Position numbers and translations under genes: made by a program. Source: Ottelia alismoides (Eukaryota > Streptophyta > Magnoliopsida > Alismatales > Hydrocharitaceae). Taken from it: a DNA stretch of 64,000 nt. Every line of letters begins with the position of its first letter. The stretch's first letter is position 1. Where the stretch lies: the NCBI GenBank assembly GCA_037367405.1, contig JAZKJV010002318.1, forward strand, positions 80,001 through 144,000, in the 5' to 3' direction. The notes under the pieces are model-generated. The model had not been told where the DNA came from, did no database searches, and was given only the letters and a program-made list of their open reading frames with translations. Positions 35,363 to 47,228 of the stretch are shown here, in pieces.

Positions 35363-38300
35363 TACAGATGTCAGTAAGTTGATTTAAGTAGAGCTTCTTC
35401 GACCTATCGCTTAGGTTCCAAGAACTGACTTCTCATCAACAACAATGGTCAAAATAAAAGTTGTTTGGATCTATCAAAAATTTCGCAATCAAGTCAAGAA
35501 AGAAAGTTAAAAAGAAGAGTGGAAGAGGGCGTTTTGAAGTATCTTTAACTGCTATGAACTTTAGAGAAAGATGATATAATGACACAATGCTTTGTTCTTT
35601 TTCTTTTCCTTGTGATGAGTATAGGTTGGAAGACGACCATGGAACATTATTGTTCTTTCTGAGATTCTCTTAATTAATACATATTATATCACCTTCATAT
35701 TTCTTTGGATCCATCCTCCAAAATAATCTATGAAAACAAACCTCAAAGTACAATCAATTCAAAGTAAAATAAATTCATATGAAAAATCCATGTGTAATAG
35801 GAGGTAAAAATAATAAAAGAATAGGAATTGGAATAAAATCAATTGTGTGATTGATCATGGCAATTAATCACAATTAAAGTTTCTTAAGGGATTATGATAT
35901 TCCTATTATTATGATTTCTACATAATTAAGATTTTTTCCCAATAATTGAATTGGTTGATTTTAAGTAGTTGTCAAAGTCTTTTCTTAGCATATAAAAGCA
36001 CCATATATAAATCATCACGATAAAGAAGTGGGACCATTAATCCACTTTGATGGATGTTCTTTCTGATATTAAAACCAATGGAATTTACTGCAATATAGTT
36101 TGAGTGTTTTTACATTTATAACCCTTGTACTTTCATACGCATTGAACCCTCCATAATTCTAATTTACATGCAGAATCACGGTTATAATAACTGTTATTAA
36201 GAATTCATATAGCTTGGTTATTTATTACATAAGAAGATGAGCCAGTATGACCTGAATATTAGACATTATCACAGTTATCTGTCATTGTTGAATTGTTGGG
36301 ATGAAGAATCAATATAAATGCAAACAGATATTTGTTTCGACGTCATGATCATATTAGACGTATAGATTGACATCCAATCACCACATCACTTACTGCGAAG
36401 AGAACAAGTATGAGATGAGTTGCTTGGTATGTGGTGAGGTCTGATACAAGGCATTTATGAAATTAAATATCTCCCAAAAAATACTTTGTTACTTTATCGT
36501 GTCATCACGTTTATAGAGACTGTATTATTTTAGGAAAACTACAAAGTGAATGAAGTTCATAACTTCTCGCATCTTGGAAACGTGGAAAAGTAGCAAATAA
36601 TTTGCAAACAAGTAGAATTCATCGTATGAACTCCAATACAAGCATAACAAAATTTATTTGTGAAACCATATGGTATAGGAAACTCTTTCCAAACCGTTTC
36701 GCAATGCTATAAGAGTAATAGGGTTACCTTTTGAAATGTGAGTCTCTAAAAGAAGAGACATCCCCGATTGAGTCCGATTCGACAACTCTTCTCTTGCTGG
36801 CGCGAAGATGACTCGCATAGCTTCCCATGAACTTCGATGTCCACTTCTTCTTAAATTATACCCTTTAATTTCATATCAAGATATGATCTCATTCTACTGA
36901 TTTCTTCGCATGAAATCGAGACCTTCTTGACATATGAGGAGCACAAAGAAGAAGGCCTTCTTCTCTCATGAAGGGATGTACCAATGTGGAGGCGGTGGAG
37001 GCAATATGGTGGGCATGTAGGGTTCTCTATGGAAGAGAGAGGGGACGACCAAGAGAGTTCTAAACTCTCTCTTCTCTTTCTATATAAGCTCTCAAGGAAA
37101 TATGGAATTGGTGGAATGAATCATGCTTGCAAGAGAGAGGCCATGCCATCTCTTTTAGACATGTGGGGGACATACCCTAGGATTCCTACTCCTAAAGGGG
37201 ATGTCCACCATGTGTGCCCTTGGATGATCATCTAATTGCAAGGATTTAATCCTTTGCCTTCAAGAAATATGATTCTTATTTATCCTATTAATTATCATCT
37301 AAAATAAATTAAGAGATAACCAAAATATAGGAGACTTCTATTCACATTAGGACTCCATGATCTTATCTTAGTTTTGGCTGCATCCTCTTTATTATAATTT
37401 TATCATTCCATATCACGATTTAATTATTAAAATAATAATAGGGTATCTAATAAGATATTCTTCATAAATTATGAATCTTATCCATAAATCCAAAATAAAA
37501 TATAAATCCTATTTATATTTAATTTTCAATGTGAATCATATTGACATTTATAGCTTGAAATAATACATGGATCATATTTGTGTGTATATTTAATTAATTA
37601 TTAGGATATCGAAATTCATATTGATTAAATAATGTGAATCATATTCACAAACCCTAGATATACATATCTATGATAATAATTATTATTAATCGTAACATTG
37701 ATATCATTAAGTAGAAGTCCAAATCTACTTAAGACTTGTGAGTAGTTGTCATCGATACTTGGAGATAATGTCAGAGAGATCATATTATTCACGTATAGTG
37801 ACTTGAAACTTGGATATCTATCCAATTTCAACGTTTAGAATACTTTTGGTATTAAAAATATTAATCTTGAGCTGAAATGATTCACACTCTATGGGAGCTC
37901 AACAAAAAGCATTACACTCTCCATGAGCTCAACAAATTATCAACGTGATGAAATTAAATTTTAACTCATTTATAATCATTGTCCACATCATTTCGAGCTT
38001 AGAAATGAGCTCTAGATGTGAGTTCGCGTTAGTTTCCATCATTTGGACTTTGAAATCGGATTTGGAAATTGGAGTTGAATCTAATGAAATGAGAACTAAT
38101 CCAACTAATTCTCATATCATTAAACCATGAAGCGGAGTCATGAAAATTCATCTGGTTTCGTCACTCCCTTGAAATGGGAGTATCATGGTAGATGATCCAT
38201 TAAAATAGCTTTAACCCATAGTATTCTCAATACTCCATCATCCTACATATAGGAAGACTTTGATACATTCAATGTTCAAACCCTTGTTTAATTGTCTCGT

Positions 38301-39737
38301 CCCAAGTATATTGGTAGATTTCTCAATTGGTAATTAGGTTACAATATTAATCATATATTTTTTAAAAAATATATATTAATTTCTCATTTTTTGTCTTATT
38401 TCAGAAACAAGATGACAATGCATAGAATTCTATATAACCCCAAAATTTCTCATGAGTGAGCTATGTCCCCCGGTTCATCAAGTATGAACACGTATGATCT
38501 CTTTGAGAGATAATACATCTCATATATCATCGTATGCACATCAATGCATTGGTATATGGACCTTAATTAGATCTTCAACCTAATGGTTTGTCTAATGTGA
38601 ACATTGACATATAGATTTATATCTATCTCTGGTTAAAGGATGTGTGCCGGATCATGAGAGTTACGATTCGAATCTTAGTTTATCTCGACCTCATCTAATC
38701 AACTCTTTAACTTGGTTATTCTGACACCTCTGAATTGTTATTCCTATGCATAGGACATGCATCAAGAAGTTGGTCAGAAATCATTCTTTATAGAAAGATT
38801 GACATCTCTTTCTTAGACTGGAGATCATTATTGAATATAACATGTTAATGTCAATTGTATCCTTCCAGCTGCAAGGTATTCAAATACGGCCACGGTACAT
38901 AACCCTAATTATACAAAGAGATCTTTAATTTAAGACATTCACAAAAATTCATTTCAAATGGATACGAGAACACAATAGCTTTTATTGCATCAATGGGTAA
39001 CCAAGGAATTACTAGTACAACACGAAGGACATGACATATTATACTGATCATATACGCATTCAGTCTATGGAGCATCCTTCATATTCATAATGTTGGTGAA
39101 GGCCGATTTAATCATCTTCCACATCTGTTGTAGAGAAAAGAAATGTGGTAATTAGATTGTCAATTGAAGGATTTAACATATGTGGTTGTGGAAAGGATTA
39201 CATTGACCTGTCACTATTACTCCGCATAATATATCCCCTTGGTTGTGTAATAAAAGACCATACTTGTTCATATCATTGTTAGTTTACGGTCTGATCCACC
39301 CGAGAAAATATTTGGATGTTTATCTAGATCAGACCAATAATAGTTGAATTGAAGGATCTATGAGAGAATGGAGAAGAGAAATATGACACAACTAGTCGTA
39401 CTTATGGTAAGTAATCTGGATGGAATACAAACAATAAAAGGAGTTGTCCATTCTACATGAAAATAACCATTTCATTTCGGCCATGGGAAAAAAGCCATAT
39501 TTCTTGCCATCGATAGTTCCTGACAAAGTATTACCCTTATAGAAAGAAAATAGCTTTAAAGAGGAATACGGTGGAAATGTCAGATCCACGTCCAAGATCT
39601 TCGGAAATCAAATTATACGCCTGACTTTTGGAATTAAAGGAACATGGAGAGATCCTCCTTACGGATTTCGTGCAAATCATAACTGGACAAAGGTTGCTTT
39701 TTTCCTAGGATGTGATGCATATATAGAATAATGTTTT

Positions 39738-39858
39738 GGGATATTTACCCAGCAGATCCTGAAATCTTTGTAAATTACCTCTACGACCTTTGAAACATCG
39801 ATATTCCTCCCTAGACCCCGTAATCTTGCTCCGTCTTACCCTATAGACCCTACCGTTA
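39738..39858 (+). repeat. Pack-MULE left terminal inverted repeat
   Basis: About 121 bp match the reverse complement of 40916-41036 with scattered differences. Shared blocks include ATTACCTCTACGACCTTTGA and ACCCCGTAATCTTGCT. Similarity fades after the GTTAA at 39855. Confidence 0.9.
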
Positions 39859-40188
39859 ATTTGAGATTTTTTAAGTTAACTAGTTTGGGTTTAAGTTGAG
39901 TTAATCTAACCCTAGCAAATCCAAGGGCCCTCCTTTCTTCTTCTCTCCCCCTCCTTCTTCTTCCACACTCTCTCCTTCTTCATTCTTGCTGGACGAAGTA
40001 AGGGTTGGCTCTTCGAATTGAGCGGCGGGGGATGGGTTCCTTTGATCGGGGTGGGGAAGTGGACGGGAGGAGCATCCGCGCGCGGGGAGGGGGGGGGTCT
40101 CCATCGTCGGGGAGGGAGCAGGGCTCCGGGGGTGGGCACGGCGGGCGGGGCTCCAGGGGTCGCACCAAGGGGCACAGAGGAGGGAGGA

Positions 40189-40620
40189 GTTGAGGGTGAG
40201 GGAGAGGTTGCGGGACTGGGCGAGGGCTTCGAGATAGGAGTCGAGGGTGGAGAGGAGGGGACCCGCAGCGGACTGGAGGCAGGAGTTGACGTCGGAGAGG
40301 GAGGACTTAAGGGAGTCGACATCGGAGATGAGGGAGCGGAGGTCATCGACGGCGCGGATGAAGTCCTGGTAGTGGGCGCGGCAGACGTCCTCGATCTCCA
40401 GCTCCTTGTCGCGGGAGACCTTGCGGAGGGACTGGAGGAGGGCATCGGGGCGCGCCGAGGCGAAAGCGCGCCGCACGAAGGGGGCGAGGTCCTCGCCATT
40501 GGAGATGGCAGAGGAGACGGACTGGAGGTCCAGTTTCGAGGTGCCGTCCAGGTCCCCGTTTGCAGGGGCGTGCTTGGAGGAGGAGAGGGCCGCGCCTGCG
40601 GCCTTCGTGCCATCGCGCGG
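40189..40620 (-). pseudogene. SEC15: SEC15 N-terminal fragment (exocyst subunit), captured
   Basis: SEC15 is an exocyst subunit that tethers secretory vesicles to the plasma membrane. Read on the minus strand, one open frame gives the family's N-terminal sequence: KLDLQSVSSAISNGEDLAPF, VRRAFASARPDALLQSLRK, then EIEDVCRAHYQDFIRAVDD, LRSLISDVDSLKSSLSDVN and AAGPLLSTLDSYLEALAQS. Similarity stops after NLSLTLNS at about 40189, and what follows is unrelated proline-rich sequence up to a stop at 39901. Plant SEC15 proteins are roughly 800 residues, so less than a fifth is present. The frame has no upstream ATG; the nearest, ATGGCACGAAGG near 40614, is in another frame, suggesting a shift at the start. 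The fragment is GC-rich, unlike its surroundings, as expected for captured host DNA. Whether it is SEC15A or SEC15B is not clear. Confidence 0.88.
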
Positions 40621-40915
40621 TGATCTGGGAACGACAACCGGGAAGGAGGAAGGGGTGTGGGTGTCTGAAAGCTGTGCTGGGGGTTGCTGCCGGAGGGTGA
40701 GGGGGTGAATAGACGGAAGTGCCTCTGCGGATTAGGTGGGTCGTGGGATCTACTCAGCCGGGGCAGCAAGCGGGAGAGGAGGAGCCTCCATCGTCGGCCG
40801 GGGGGGGGGGGATCTCAGATAGTGGCACTCCTTGTAAATTTAATAAGTAAATTGGGTATAATATAAATGAACATAACGGAATCAGGTTAATTTTAACGGA
40901 TCAATTAACGGGGCT

Positions 40916-41036
40916 TAACTGCAGGGTCTGTAGGGTAAGGGTTAGCAAGATTACGGGGTCGTGGGAGGAATTATGATGTTTCAAAGGTCGTAGAGGTAAT
41001 TGCGAAAGATTTTAGGGTTTGCTGGGTAAATATCCC
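40916..41036 (-). repeat. Pack-MULE right terminal inverted repeat
   Basis: This is the reverse-complement partner of 39738-39858. It ends ...GGGTAAATATCCC directly before the second TAATGTTTT. Confidence 0.9.
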
Positions 41037-41239
41037 TAATGTTTTTGATAACTTATTATTCACTTTCTTAGGCAATATAAGCAGGATTACACAAAGAACT
41101 TGACCATTTGTAATCATCCTAAGCTGTGCTTGGTAGATCACACGGATAGTAGTTTTCCTATGCCAAAGGCTAAATACGTCTAAAGTAAGGAAAAGCCAAG
41201 GATGAATGTGAGTGGGCATCAAATTTAACATTTTCAGAT

Positions 41240-41458
41240 GGTTACACTTCAAATATAATGAGGCTAATAGATAAAAAAGAAGAATTATTTGAGAGTATGA
41301 AAATTTATGATTGTCTTGTATTTATAGAGCAACTATTAGCAATAGCTTTTAAGGGTTTACTACCAAAGATCGTCGTGGATGTCTTGACGGAGCTGCCCAG
41401 CTTTTCCAAATGTATCAGTTCAATAAATAATTTGATGTTTGACATGAAAACTCTATAA
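41240..41458 (+). pseudogene. Fragment resembling the DUF4218 region of CACTA (TNP2-type) transposons
   Basis: The frame reads ESMKIYDCLVFIEQLLAIAF, then KGLLPKIVVDVLTELPSFSK. From memory of the family, this resembles the DUF4218 domain found beside TNP2 transposases, typically with K-S-H-D-C-H-V, then LLP-A-RG-LP and LxELxxFFxxxCS. Only about 60 residues are recognisable and stops follow at once. It lies just right of the Pack-MULE, so the MULE may have landed in an old CACTA relic. The call rests on motif resemblance alone. Confidence 0.5.
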
Positions 41459-41755
41459 TAAAATGTAGATGCCGCTAGTGTTCTTTGACTCAATAAAGCA
41501 TCTTATGGTACCCTTGTCCTATGAGGCTAAAGTAGGTGGTCCTACCAAATATCAGATGTATCCGTTTCAAATGTATTAATAAATGCGTATATTTATTGTT
41601 GATAATTTTTAACGCAAGAACATATTTTGTTTCTAAATGGTATGTAGGTATGTGTTCTTCTTGAAGCGAAAGGTAAAGGGTTGAACGATCGATAAGTACG
41701 CAATACATGATGGAAGAAGTTGCAAATTTTTATGCAATATACTTTTTTAGGACAT

Positions 41756-44700
41756 TGATGAATCTCTATTTCATCACCTTTATCATCTTTTTGACCTTAA
41801 AAACCCTAGCTAATGCATGGAAATAGCCCTAATTTGCACAAATTAACATTCATCTTTGTTGTATAAATATTATATAAATATTATTTTTAATGCCAAAATT
41901 ATATAATAAAGAAAAGAAAAGAAAAAAGAATAAAATATCAAAGGTATTTTATCACCCTGAACCCCAAGACCTAGGCGTCTTGATGACTAGGTCGACAAGG
42001 AATAAAGTAGGGAAAGATAAGGGTTATTAATACAATAAAAATCATATTTATTTATTCATCATTTATTCAGTTTTGGGACCTATTTTACATTCTAATTTTA
42101 TACCTCAAATAAAGAAAATGAAAGTTATTGATAATAATATATAGAAAAATACAAAATTGATTTCATACAAAAATAATATACAGTGTACTTTTTATACTCT
42201 ATATAAAAAGCCCAAATCCCAACTTCCCAGAACCATATCTTTCAAACAAAACTCAAAATGTATCGAAATCACCTTTAATTGTATATAACTTTCAATAACC
42301 TATTTAATGAAATATATTAAAACTAAAATAAAACCACAAATAAAATATTAAAGTGTGTAACTTATACCTATATAATTTATACCCCTATTTATTTAAGTAT
42401 GTAAACATCAGAAAAATATAATAAAAATATCTTTATAGTTCTAAAAATAAGTTGTAAATATATTAAATAAGAGAATAAAATAATAAAACCAAAAATATAA
42501 AATAAAATTAAAATAACCAAAACAAATATGAATATACCTATAAACACGCCCCTAAAAGTTAACTTGTAATAGATAATGCCAAAAAATAAAAATCATATTA
42601 AAATACTAGATAAAATAATAAACATTTTTATATTATAATAAAAAATAATAATAAATCAATTACTATTTTTAATCATTTATTTTGGAATAAAAGGACCTAT
42701 TTTTTCCTGTAGCGGTCTGAGTGGACCAATCAGAGCCCAGGGATTGTTGATCCCCAGTCAACTACCCCGGGCACCTCTGACTCCCACCAGACCCGTCCAG
42801 TCCTGTGATTTATGCCCCTTTTTCCTAGGCTTCTCATCCATCCTTTTCGTCGATTAATCACACAAAGATCACCCTCAAACATCATTGATCCACGCTAAAA
42901 CCCTAAATCCCTTGAACATACCTTTGATTCATCCCTAAGCACCGGTCAATAAGGGTCCTTAGCTTTGTCTATAAATTAGTCCCTCCTCCTCCTCACTCGA
43001 TTTGATCCTTTTGCGAGCCTAGAAGACCACCATTATGAGTGTGAGTGTGTCCCTGGTGATAGCAGGAATATCCCCGAGCCTTGGGTGTACTCCTCGGGTG
43101 AGGCGGAGTGATCCATGGTGGCCCTCTCCGACCACCTCTGCTCCATGAGAAATCTTCAGGTATGAGTTGTGTCTTTTAATCTCTGTAGGTAGCTGTAGCT
43201 TTTAGCTTTCAATTTATACCTTTATTTCTTCCTTTAATTGCATCAGTAACATAGATTAGCTAGGATCCCCTTGCCGGAGCTTTCGAGCTCCAGCATGATT
43301 TCACCGAGAATCGATCAGGCTCCGACCCCCTCGTCACATCCATTTCTTTCCCCTGCGCATTCTCCATCTAAACTATCCATTTAGACCCCTTGATCCAACC
43401 AGTATCGATGAATCTAGGATCCTCCGCCGCCTCCCGTCAGATCCTCTCTGCCTACCTCATATCTTGTGTGTTTCAGCTTCAAAACTTGTCGGGTCGTTCG
43501 CCCCGAGCCATTGAACCTTTTCTTGCAGGTGTCAAGCTGAAGGAACTCCTTTTGGAGCTCAATCGCACCTGGACAAGGATCCTCAGGTGCTTCTTCATCC
43601 CCGATGTGCCCGGACCCCATTGTTGGGTCATGGATCTTCTAGAGTACCTCGATCGATGTGGATGAGTCCCCTGAAGGTGTAGATCCAAGGAAATTCATTA
43701 GACGTTGTCGATGGTAGGAGGAATTGTGTGAGAAGTTCGGGGAAGGCCACCTACTTCCATGTCCTTCGAACAAAGCAATTACCGTCCAATGAAGCGGGTG
43801 GCCCCGGTTTTAATCTCAATCATCCACGTCTCACTCCCCTCGGTCGTTGATGAAGAGCCATGATCAGATCCTAAGCGTCGATCGGGAAGGGGTATCACGA
43901 GATGACAGCGCGCCATGTGTCTAAGTGAAGCTCATCTGGTTGTCCATCTCCGCGCGTATTGGGGGCAATTTACACATCTTACCCCATCATTTTTTGTATT
44001 TATTTATTAACTCTGTAAATAAAATGTCAAGTGTAAATAAATGTGGACTTTCTGCATTCAGGCCCTTGTATTTATTGAGTATTACTTTTAGGTCTAGTCC
44101 ACGTCACCTCACGTGTCATCCCACGTGAGATGGCAAACTGTAGGAGTTCCCTTGTAAATTTTTATGTTTAATTTTAATCCATAAAATTTTAATATAAATT
44201 TTGTATTTCTAGGAAAATTACATGTATGTACATGGCCTTTATTTTATTTGCAACTATACCCCTCCTATTTTATGTATTTTGCTGCTTGAATTTCATTTAT
44301 TAAAAATGGCACCCATGCTCTAAAAATTGTGAAAAAAATAGGGTTATATGCCTGCTAACATGTGCTTTCACGTCTATTTTTATTTTAGCATTTTGAGCAT
44401 TTTAACTATTTCTTAAAAATGAAATGAGAATGTTTTTGTCCATGTTTGTATTGTAAAATACCAAAAATAGAAAAATATTTTGAAAAATTCAAAAAAATAT
44501 ATTATCTATTTTACCATGTTTTCACTCCAGACTAAAAATCCCTAAAATAGAAAAAAATAAAGATTAAAAATTAAAAAGCTCAAAAATCCAACAAAAATAT
44601 AAAAAATCATTTAGAAATACAAAAAATATGTTTTTATTTTGAATTTTATTTATAATATTATATAGTAATTAAAATTGATTTGAAGAATTTTGGATGTGTT

Positions 44701-45301
44701 TTGTTATTTTTAACCTCAATGCCACTCCCAGCCTATTATTTAATCCTTGACTTGGGATCTTTTTTATTTTTAAAAATACATAAAAATTAGCAAAAAATCC
44801 AGAAAAATGAAAAAAAAAACTTTAGAAAAACATTTAAAACTTAAAAAATAAATTAATTTTTGTATTTTAATTATTTTTACTAATTACTCTATATGGCATA
44901 TATAGCCTTTTATACTCTATTATTTACTAAAAAGAAAAGGAGATATAATATATATATGAATTAAAAATCCAAAAAATACACAAAATTAAAAACCCACAAA
45001 AATATAAGATATATATATGTATGCATGTATGTATAAAGGACTTGTTTGTACACAATATACTTGGATTAGCACTAATCGTAGGCTATCAATTTTGCTCTTT
45101 GTGGTTCGACCTCTACACGCTTACTTGCTATACACTTAGTTTTGTAGAAAAATAAATTTTAACTCATTTTTTCTATTTATTGCTTTATATTTATTTGTGG
45201 GTTAAATGTTGATTGAATGAGGTTTCTTGTGGGTCGCCACATTGATTGTGTCTTTGCCTTGTGTGAGACATATTTAGACCTGCAAAAACACATGTTCATC
45301 A
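41756..45301 (+). repeat. Element F, 5' LTR (3546 bp)
   Basis: It starts TGATGAATCTCTATTTCATC and ends ATGTTCATCA, two bases before a PBS. It is a distinct LTR type, related to B and C in layout: AT-rich U3, a central block richer in GC (about 42700-43950), CACGTG pair (44108-44129) and A-rich end. The 5 bases before it are GACAT; the matching duplicate is not in the window. Frames such as 43390-43665 have no recognisable domain. Confidence 0.87.
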
Positions 45302-45303
45302 AA

Positions 45304-45321
45304 TGGCGTCATTGTCGGGGA
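45304..45321 (+). promoter_or_regulatory. Primer-binding site, tRNA-Asp type, decayed (element F)
   Basis: TGGCGTCATTGTCGGGGA has three C/G-to-T/A changes against the intact site at 6425, in keeping with the decay of the element's gag. Confidence 0.82.
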
Positions 45322-47228
45322 GCAATATGTGTAGCCTATCTTATAGTTTATTTTGTGCATTCACTTATTCATTGATTCATTAATGTAATTAGTGAATTAT
45401 TTTTGCTTGCACATATTTATTCAATTATTCTTTGTACATAATTCTTTTTGATTAAATTTATTTGATTATCTTTGCTAATATATCTCTTTGTGAATTTGTT
45501 GCGAGGGCTCGCTACGCGAGGATGGTTTCTTAGGAGACCAGTGCCGCCAAGCTTGGTGGAGATTGGTGTTCCCTTCTGACCAGTTGGAGAGGCGACAAAT
45601 GAAGCAAGGAGAAACTATTTAGCATAGGATTTGATTATGTTTATTTATTTATTACTGAGAGAGACATTCATTTATAATTTTTAATAATTAAGACTTGGAC
45701 ACTACTCTCCATAACGAGGTCTAGTATCCGGGTATCTGTTCACCTGAGGGCTTCGTTGTGGTTTTTCGTGTTTTATCGCCTTCTTTTATTTTGTTTTCCA
45801 ATGTTTTGAGATTTTTGCCTTCTTTCTATTTATTTTGTGTGTATGGAACACTATACTCATGATGCTTGTCTCGGTAATTAGGTCCAAATCCCTAATAAGA
45901 ATGCATGTACCTATAGTCTCTTACGTTTGGATCTAGTCAAATTAATAAATGTTAGTTATGTGGACTTGAGACTACGTGCCAAGAGATATCATATACAGCA
46001 CTTGCAGGATCCATTGTGACAGGCATCGATCAGCATCAAAGACCGGACCTTGGTCTCATTTCTGAATAATTAACATATGGTTCTTCACGGTTAATAGTAA
46101 CTACTGTTTAGGGTGATTTTGTCTATTACACTCTGCCATATAGTTAGGTTTAAAAATTCTATTTTGCATAAGAGCTGGGAAGCTCTGTAAGTCCTCTAAC
46201 TCAACATGCATCATTAGATTCAATGGTAAGATTTCCATCATCGAATCGACTTGCACAGTTTTTTCGTTATCTCCCTCGAATTTTGAGCACCTAGTACTTA
46301 AATGAAAATCTACAAAAATGCTAGGCGCTTGTATGTAAAAATATTCAAAAAAAGTGAAAATCCAAAAATTAAAATGAGGGGTCTGCTAAATAAACGATGA
46401 CCTTGATTAAAATCGGTAATGGACTTTCATTGTCTTGGGTTCATAGAGCCCTCATTATTTTCAGGTATCTTAGGAGGGGACCAAAACCCCTCCCATGAGC
46501 GAGGCACAATCCACTAAGGATTAGAGCCAAAAATCCAGTTTGTATCTGCCTTGTGTATCGCCTGGATTTCTGAAGTAATGGCGCTTCTACCATATATGAC
46601 CGAGTAGGGCCCTGTCAGCGATGGTGTTCCCACCTTGTGTGGGACATCGACTTGGTCCGAATACTGATCTTAGAACATACCCTCACAGGTGTGTCTGTCT
46701 CATTGGTTTGCATCCGAGTAGGTCCTTGCACGCTCACAGGTGATTCCGTTGCGAGCGAGGACTGAATTAGTGGTTCCTCCCATTGGCTTCCTCTCTCTAT
46801 TTCTTTGGCTGAGTAGGGATCCAGGAAGGGTTACAAGGACCTCAAAAAGTGTAGATTACAGGTTACAAAGGAGGAGGAAAAGTACATGATACTTTTCTAG
46901 CAGTACTCTCTCTCCTATAGGGTTAGCATACTAAGGATCTGTTAAAAGATATGCTTGAAATAACAACTCTAAAAATGATAAGATAATAAATAGTTGATCT
47001 TTCACGGCTTCACATGGCGTGAGTTGGTGAACACATCTTGTATTGTGTTTGTATGGATCTAGATTACGGTTCAAAGATCAAGTCCCGTGCACTTGAGCAA
47101 AAAAATTGTCATATGTGTCTTCCTTTTTACCTCCGCTCGTTTAGAGCCTTTCTACTGTTTTACACTCCATTTTATTCCTCATTGACCACCATATCTTTCA
47201 TCCTACATTGACTCTTTTTCCTCCACGA
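45322..47228 (+). other. Element F 5' leader
   Basis: This is a non-coding leader with the same series of blocks as B: TTGCGAGGGCTCGCTACGCG near 45499, the block around 46370-46460 and the block around 46500-46980. No conserved protein frame. Confidence 0.7.

Larger units (their letters stand above)
34071..39728. other. Unassigned AT-rich intergenic DNA
   Basis: There are 5.7 kb with no gene I can support. It contains a microsatellite (34212-34271) and two tandem duplications (34618-34694, 35301-35362). Around 36900-37240 there is a less AT-rich stretch with TATATAAG near 37081, reminiscent of an LTR promoter, but I found no paired LTR or coding domain. An older copia-type LTR or host intergenic DNA are both possible. 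Open frames (for example 36984-37235 and 39392-39595) match no domain I know. Confidence 0.5.
39729..41045. mobile_element. Pack-MULE (Mutator-like element with captured gene), with 9-bp TSDs
   Basis: The 9-bp direct repeat TAATGTTTT at 39729-39737 and 41037-41045 flanks an element of 1299 bp (39738-41036). The ends are inverted repeats of about 120 bp beginning GGGATATTTACCCAGCA. A 9-bp target duplication plus long inverted repeats is the hallmark of Mutator-like elements. No transposase is inside; instead it carries a GC-rich fragment of a SEC15 gene on the minus strand. This fits the Pack-MULE definition, so a relative elsewhere must supply the transposase. The perfect TSD and well-matched arms argue against great age. 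Confidence 0.93.

Noticed and set aside
39392..39595. Small minus-strand open frame of 67 codons
   Set aside because: It has no domain I recognise, no clear neighbours and lies in AT-rich unassigned DNA; left as unassigned.
40018..40623. A 201-codon glycine-rich open frame on the plus strand
   Set aside because: It is antisense to the SEC15 fragment, has skewed composition and no domain.
39912..40769. A 285-codon proline/serine-rich open frame on the minus strand
   Set aside because: It is the out-of-frame reading of the GC-rich SEC15 fragment; the neighbouring frame carries the recognisable SEC15 sequence.
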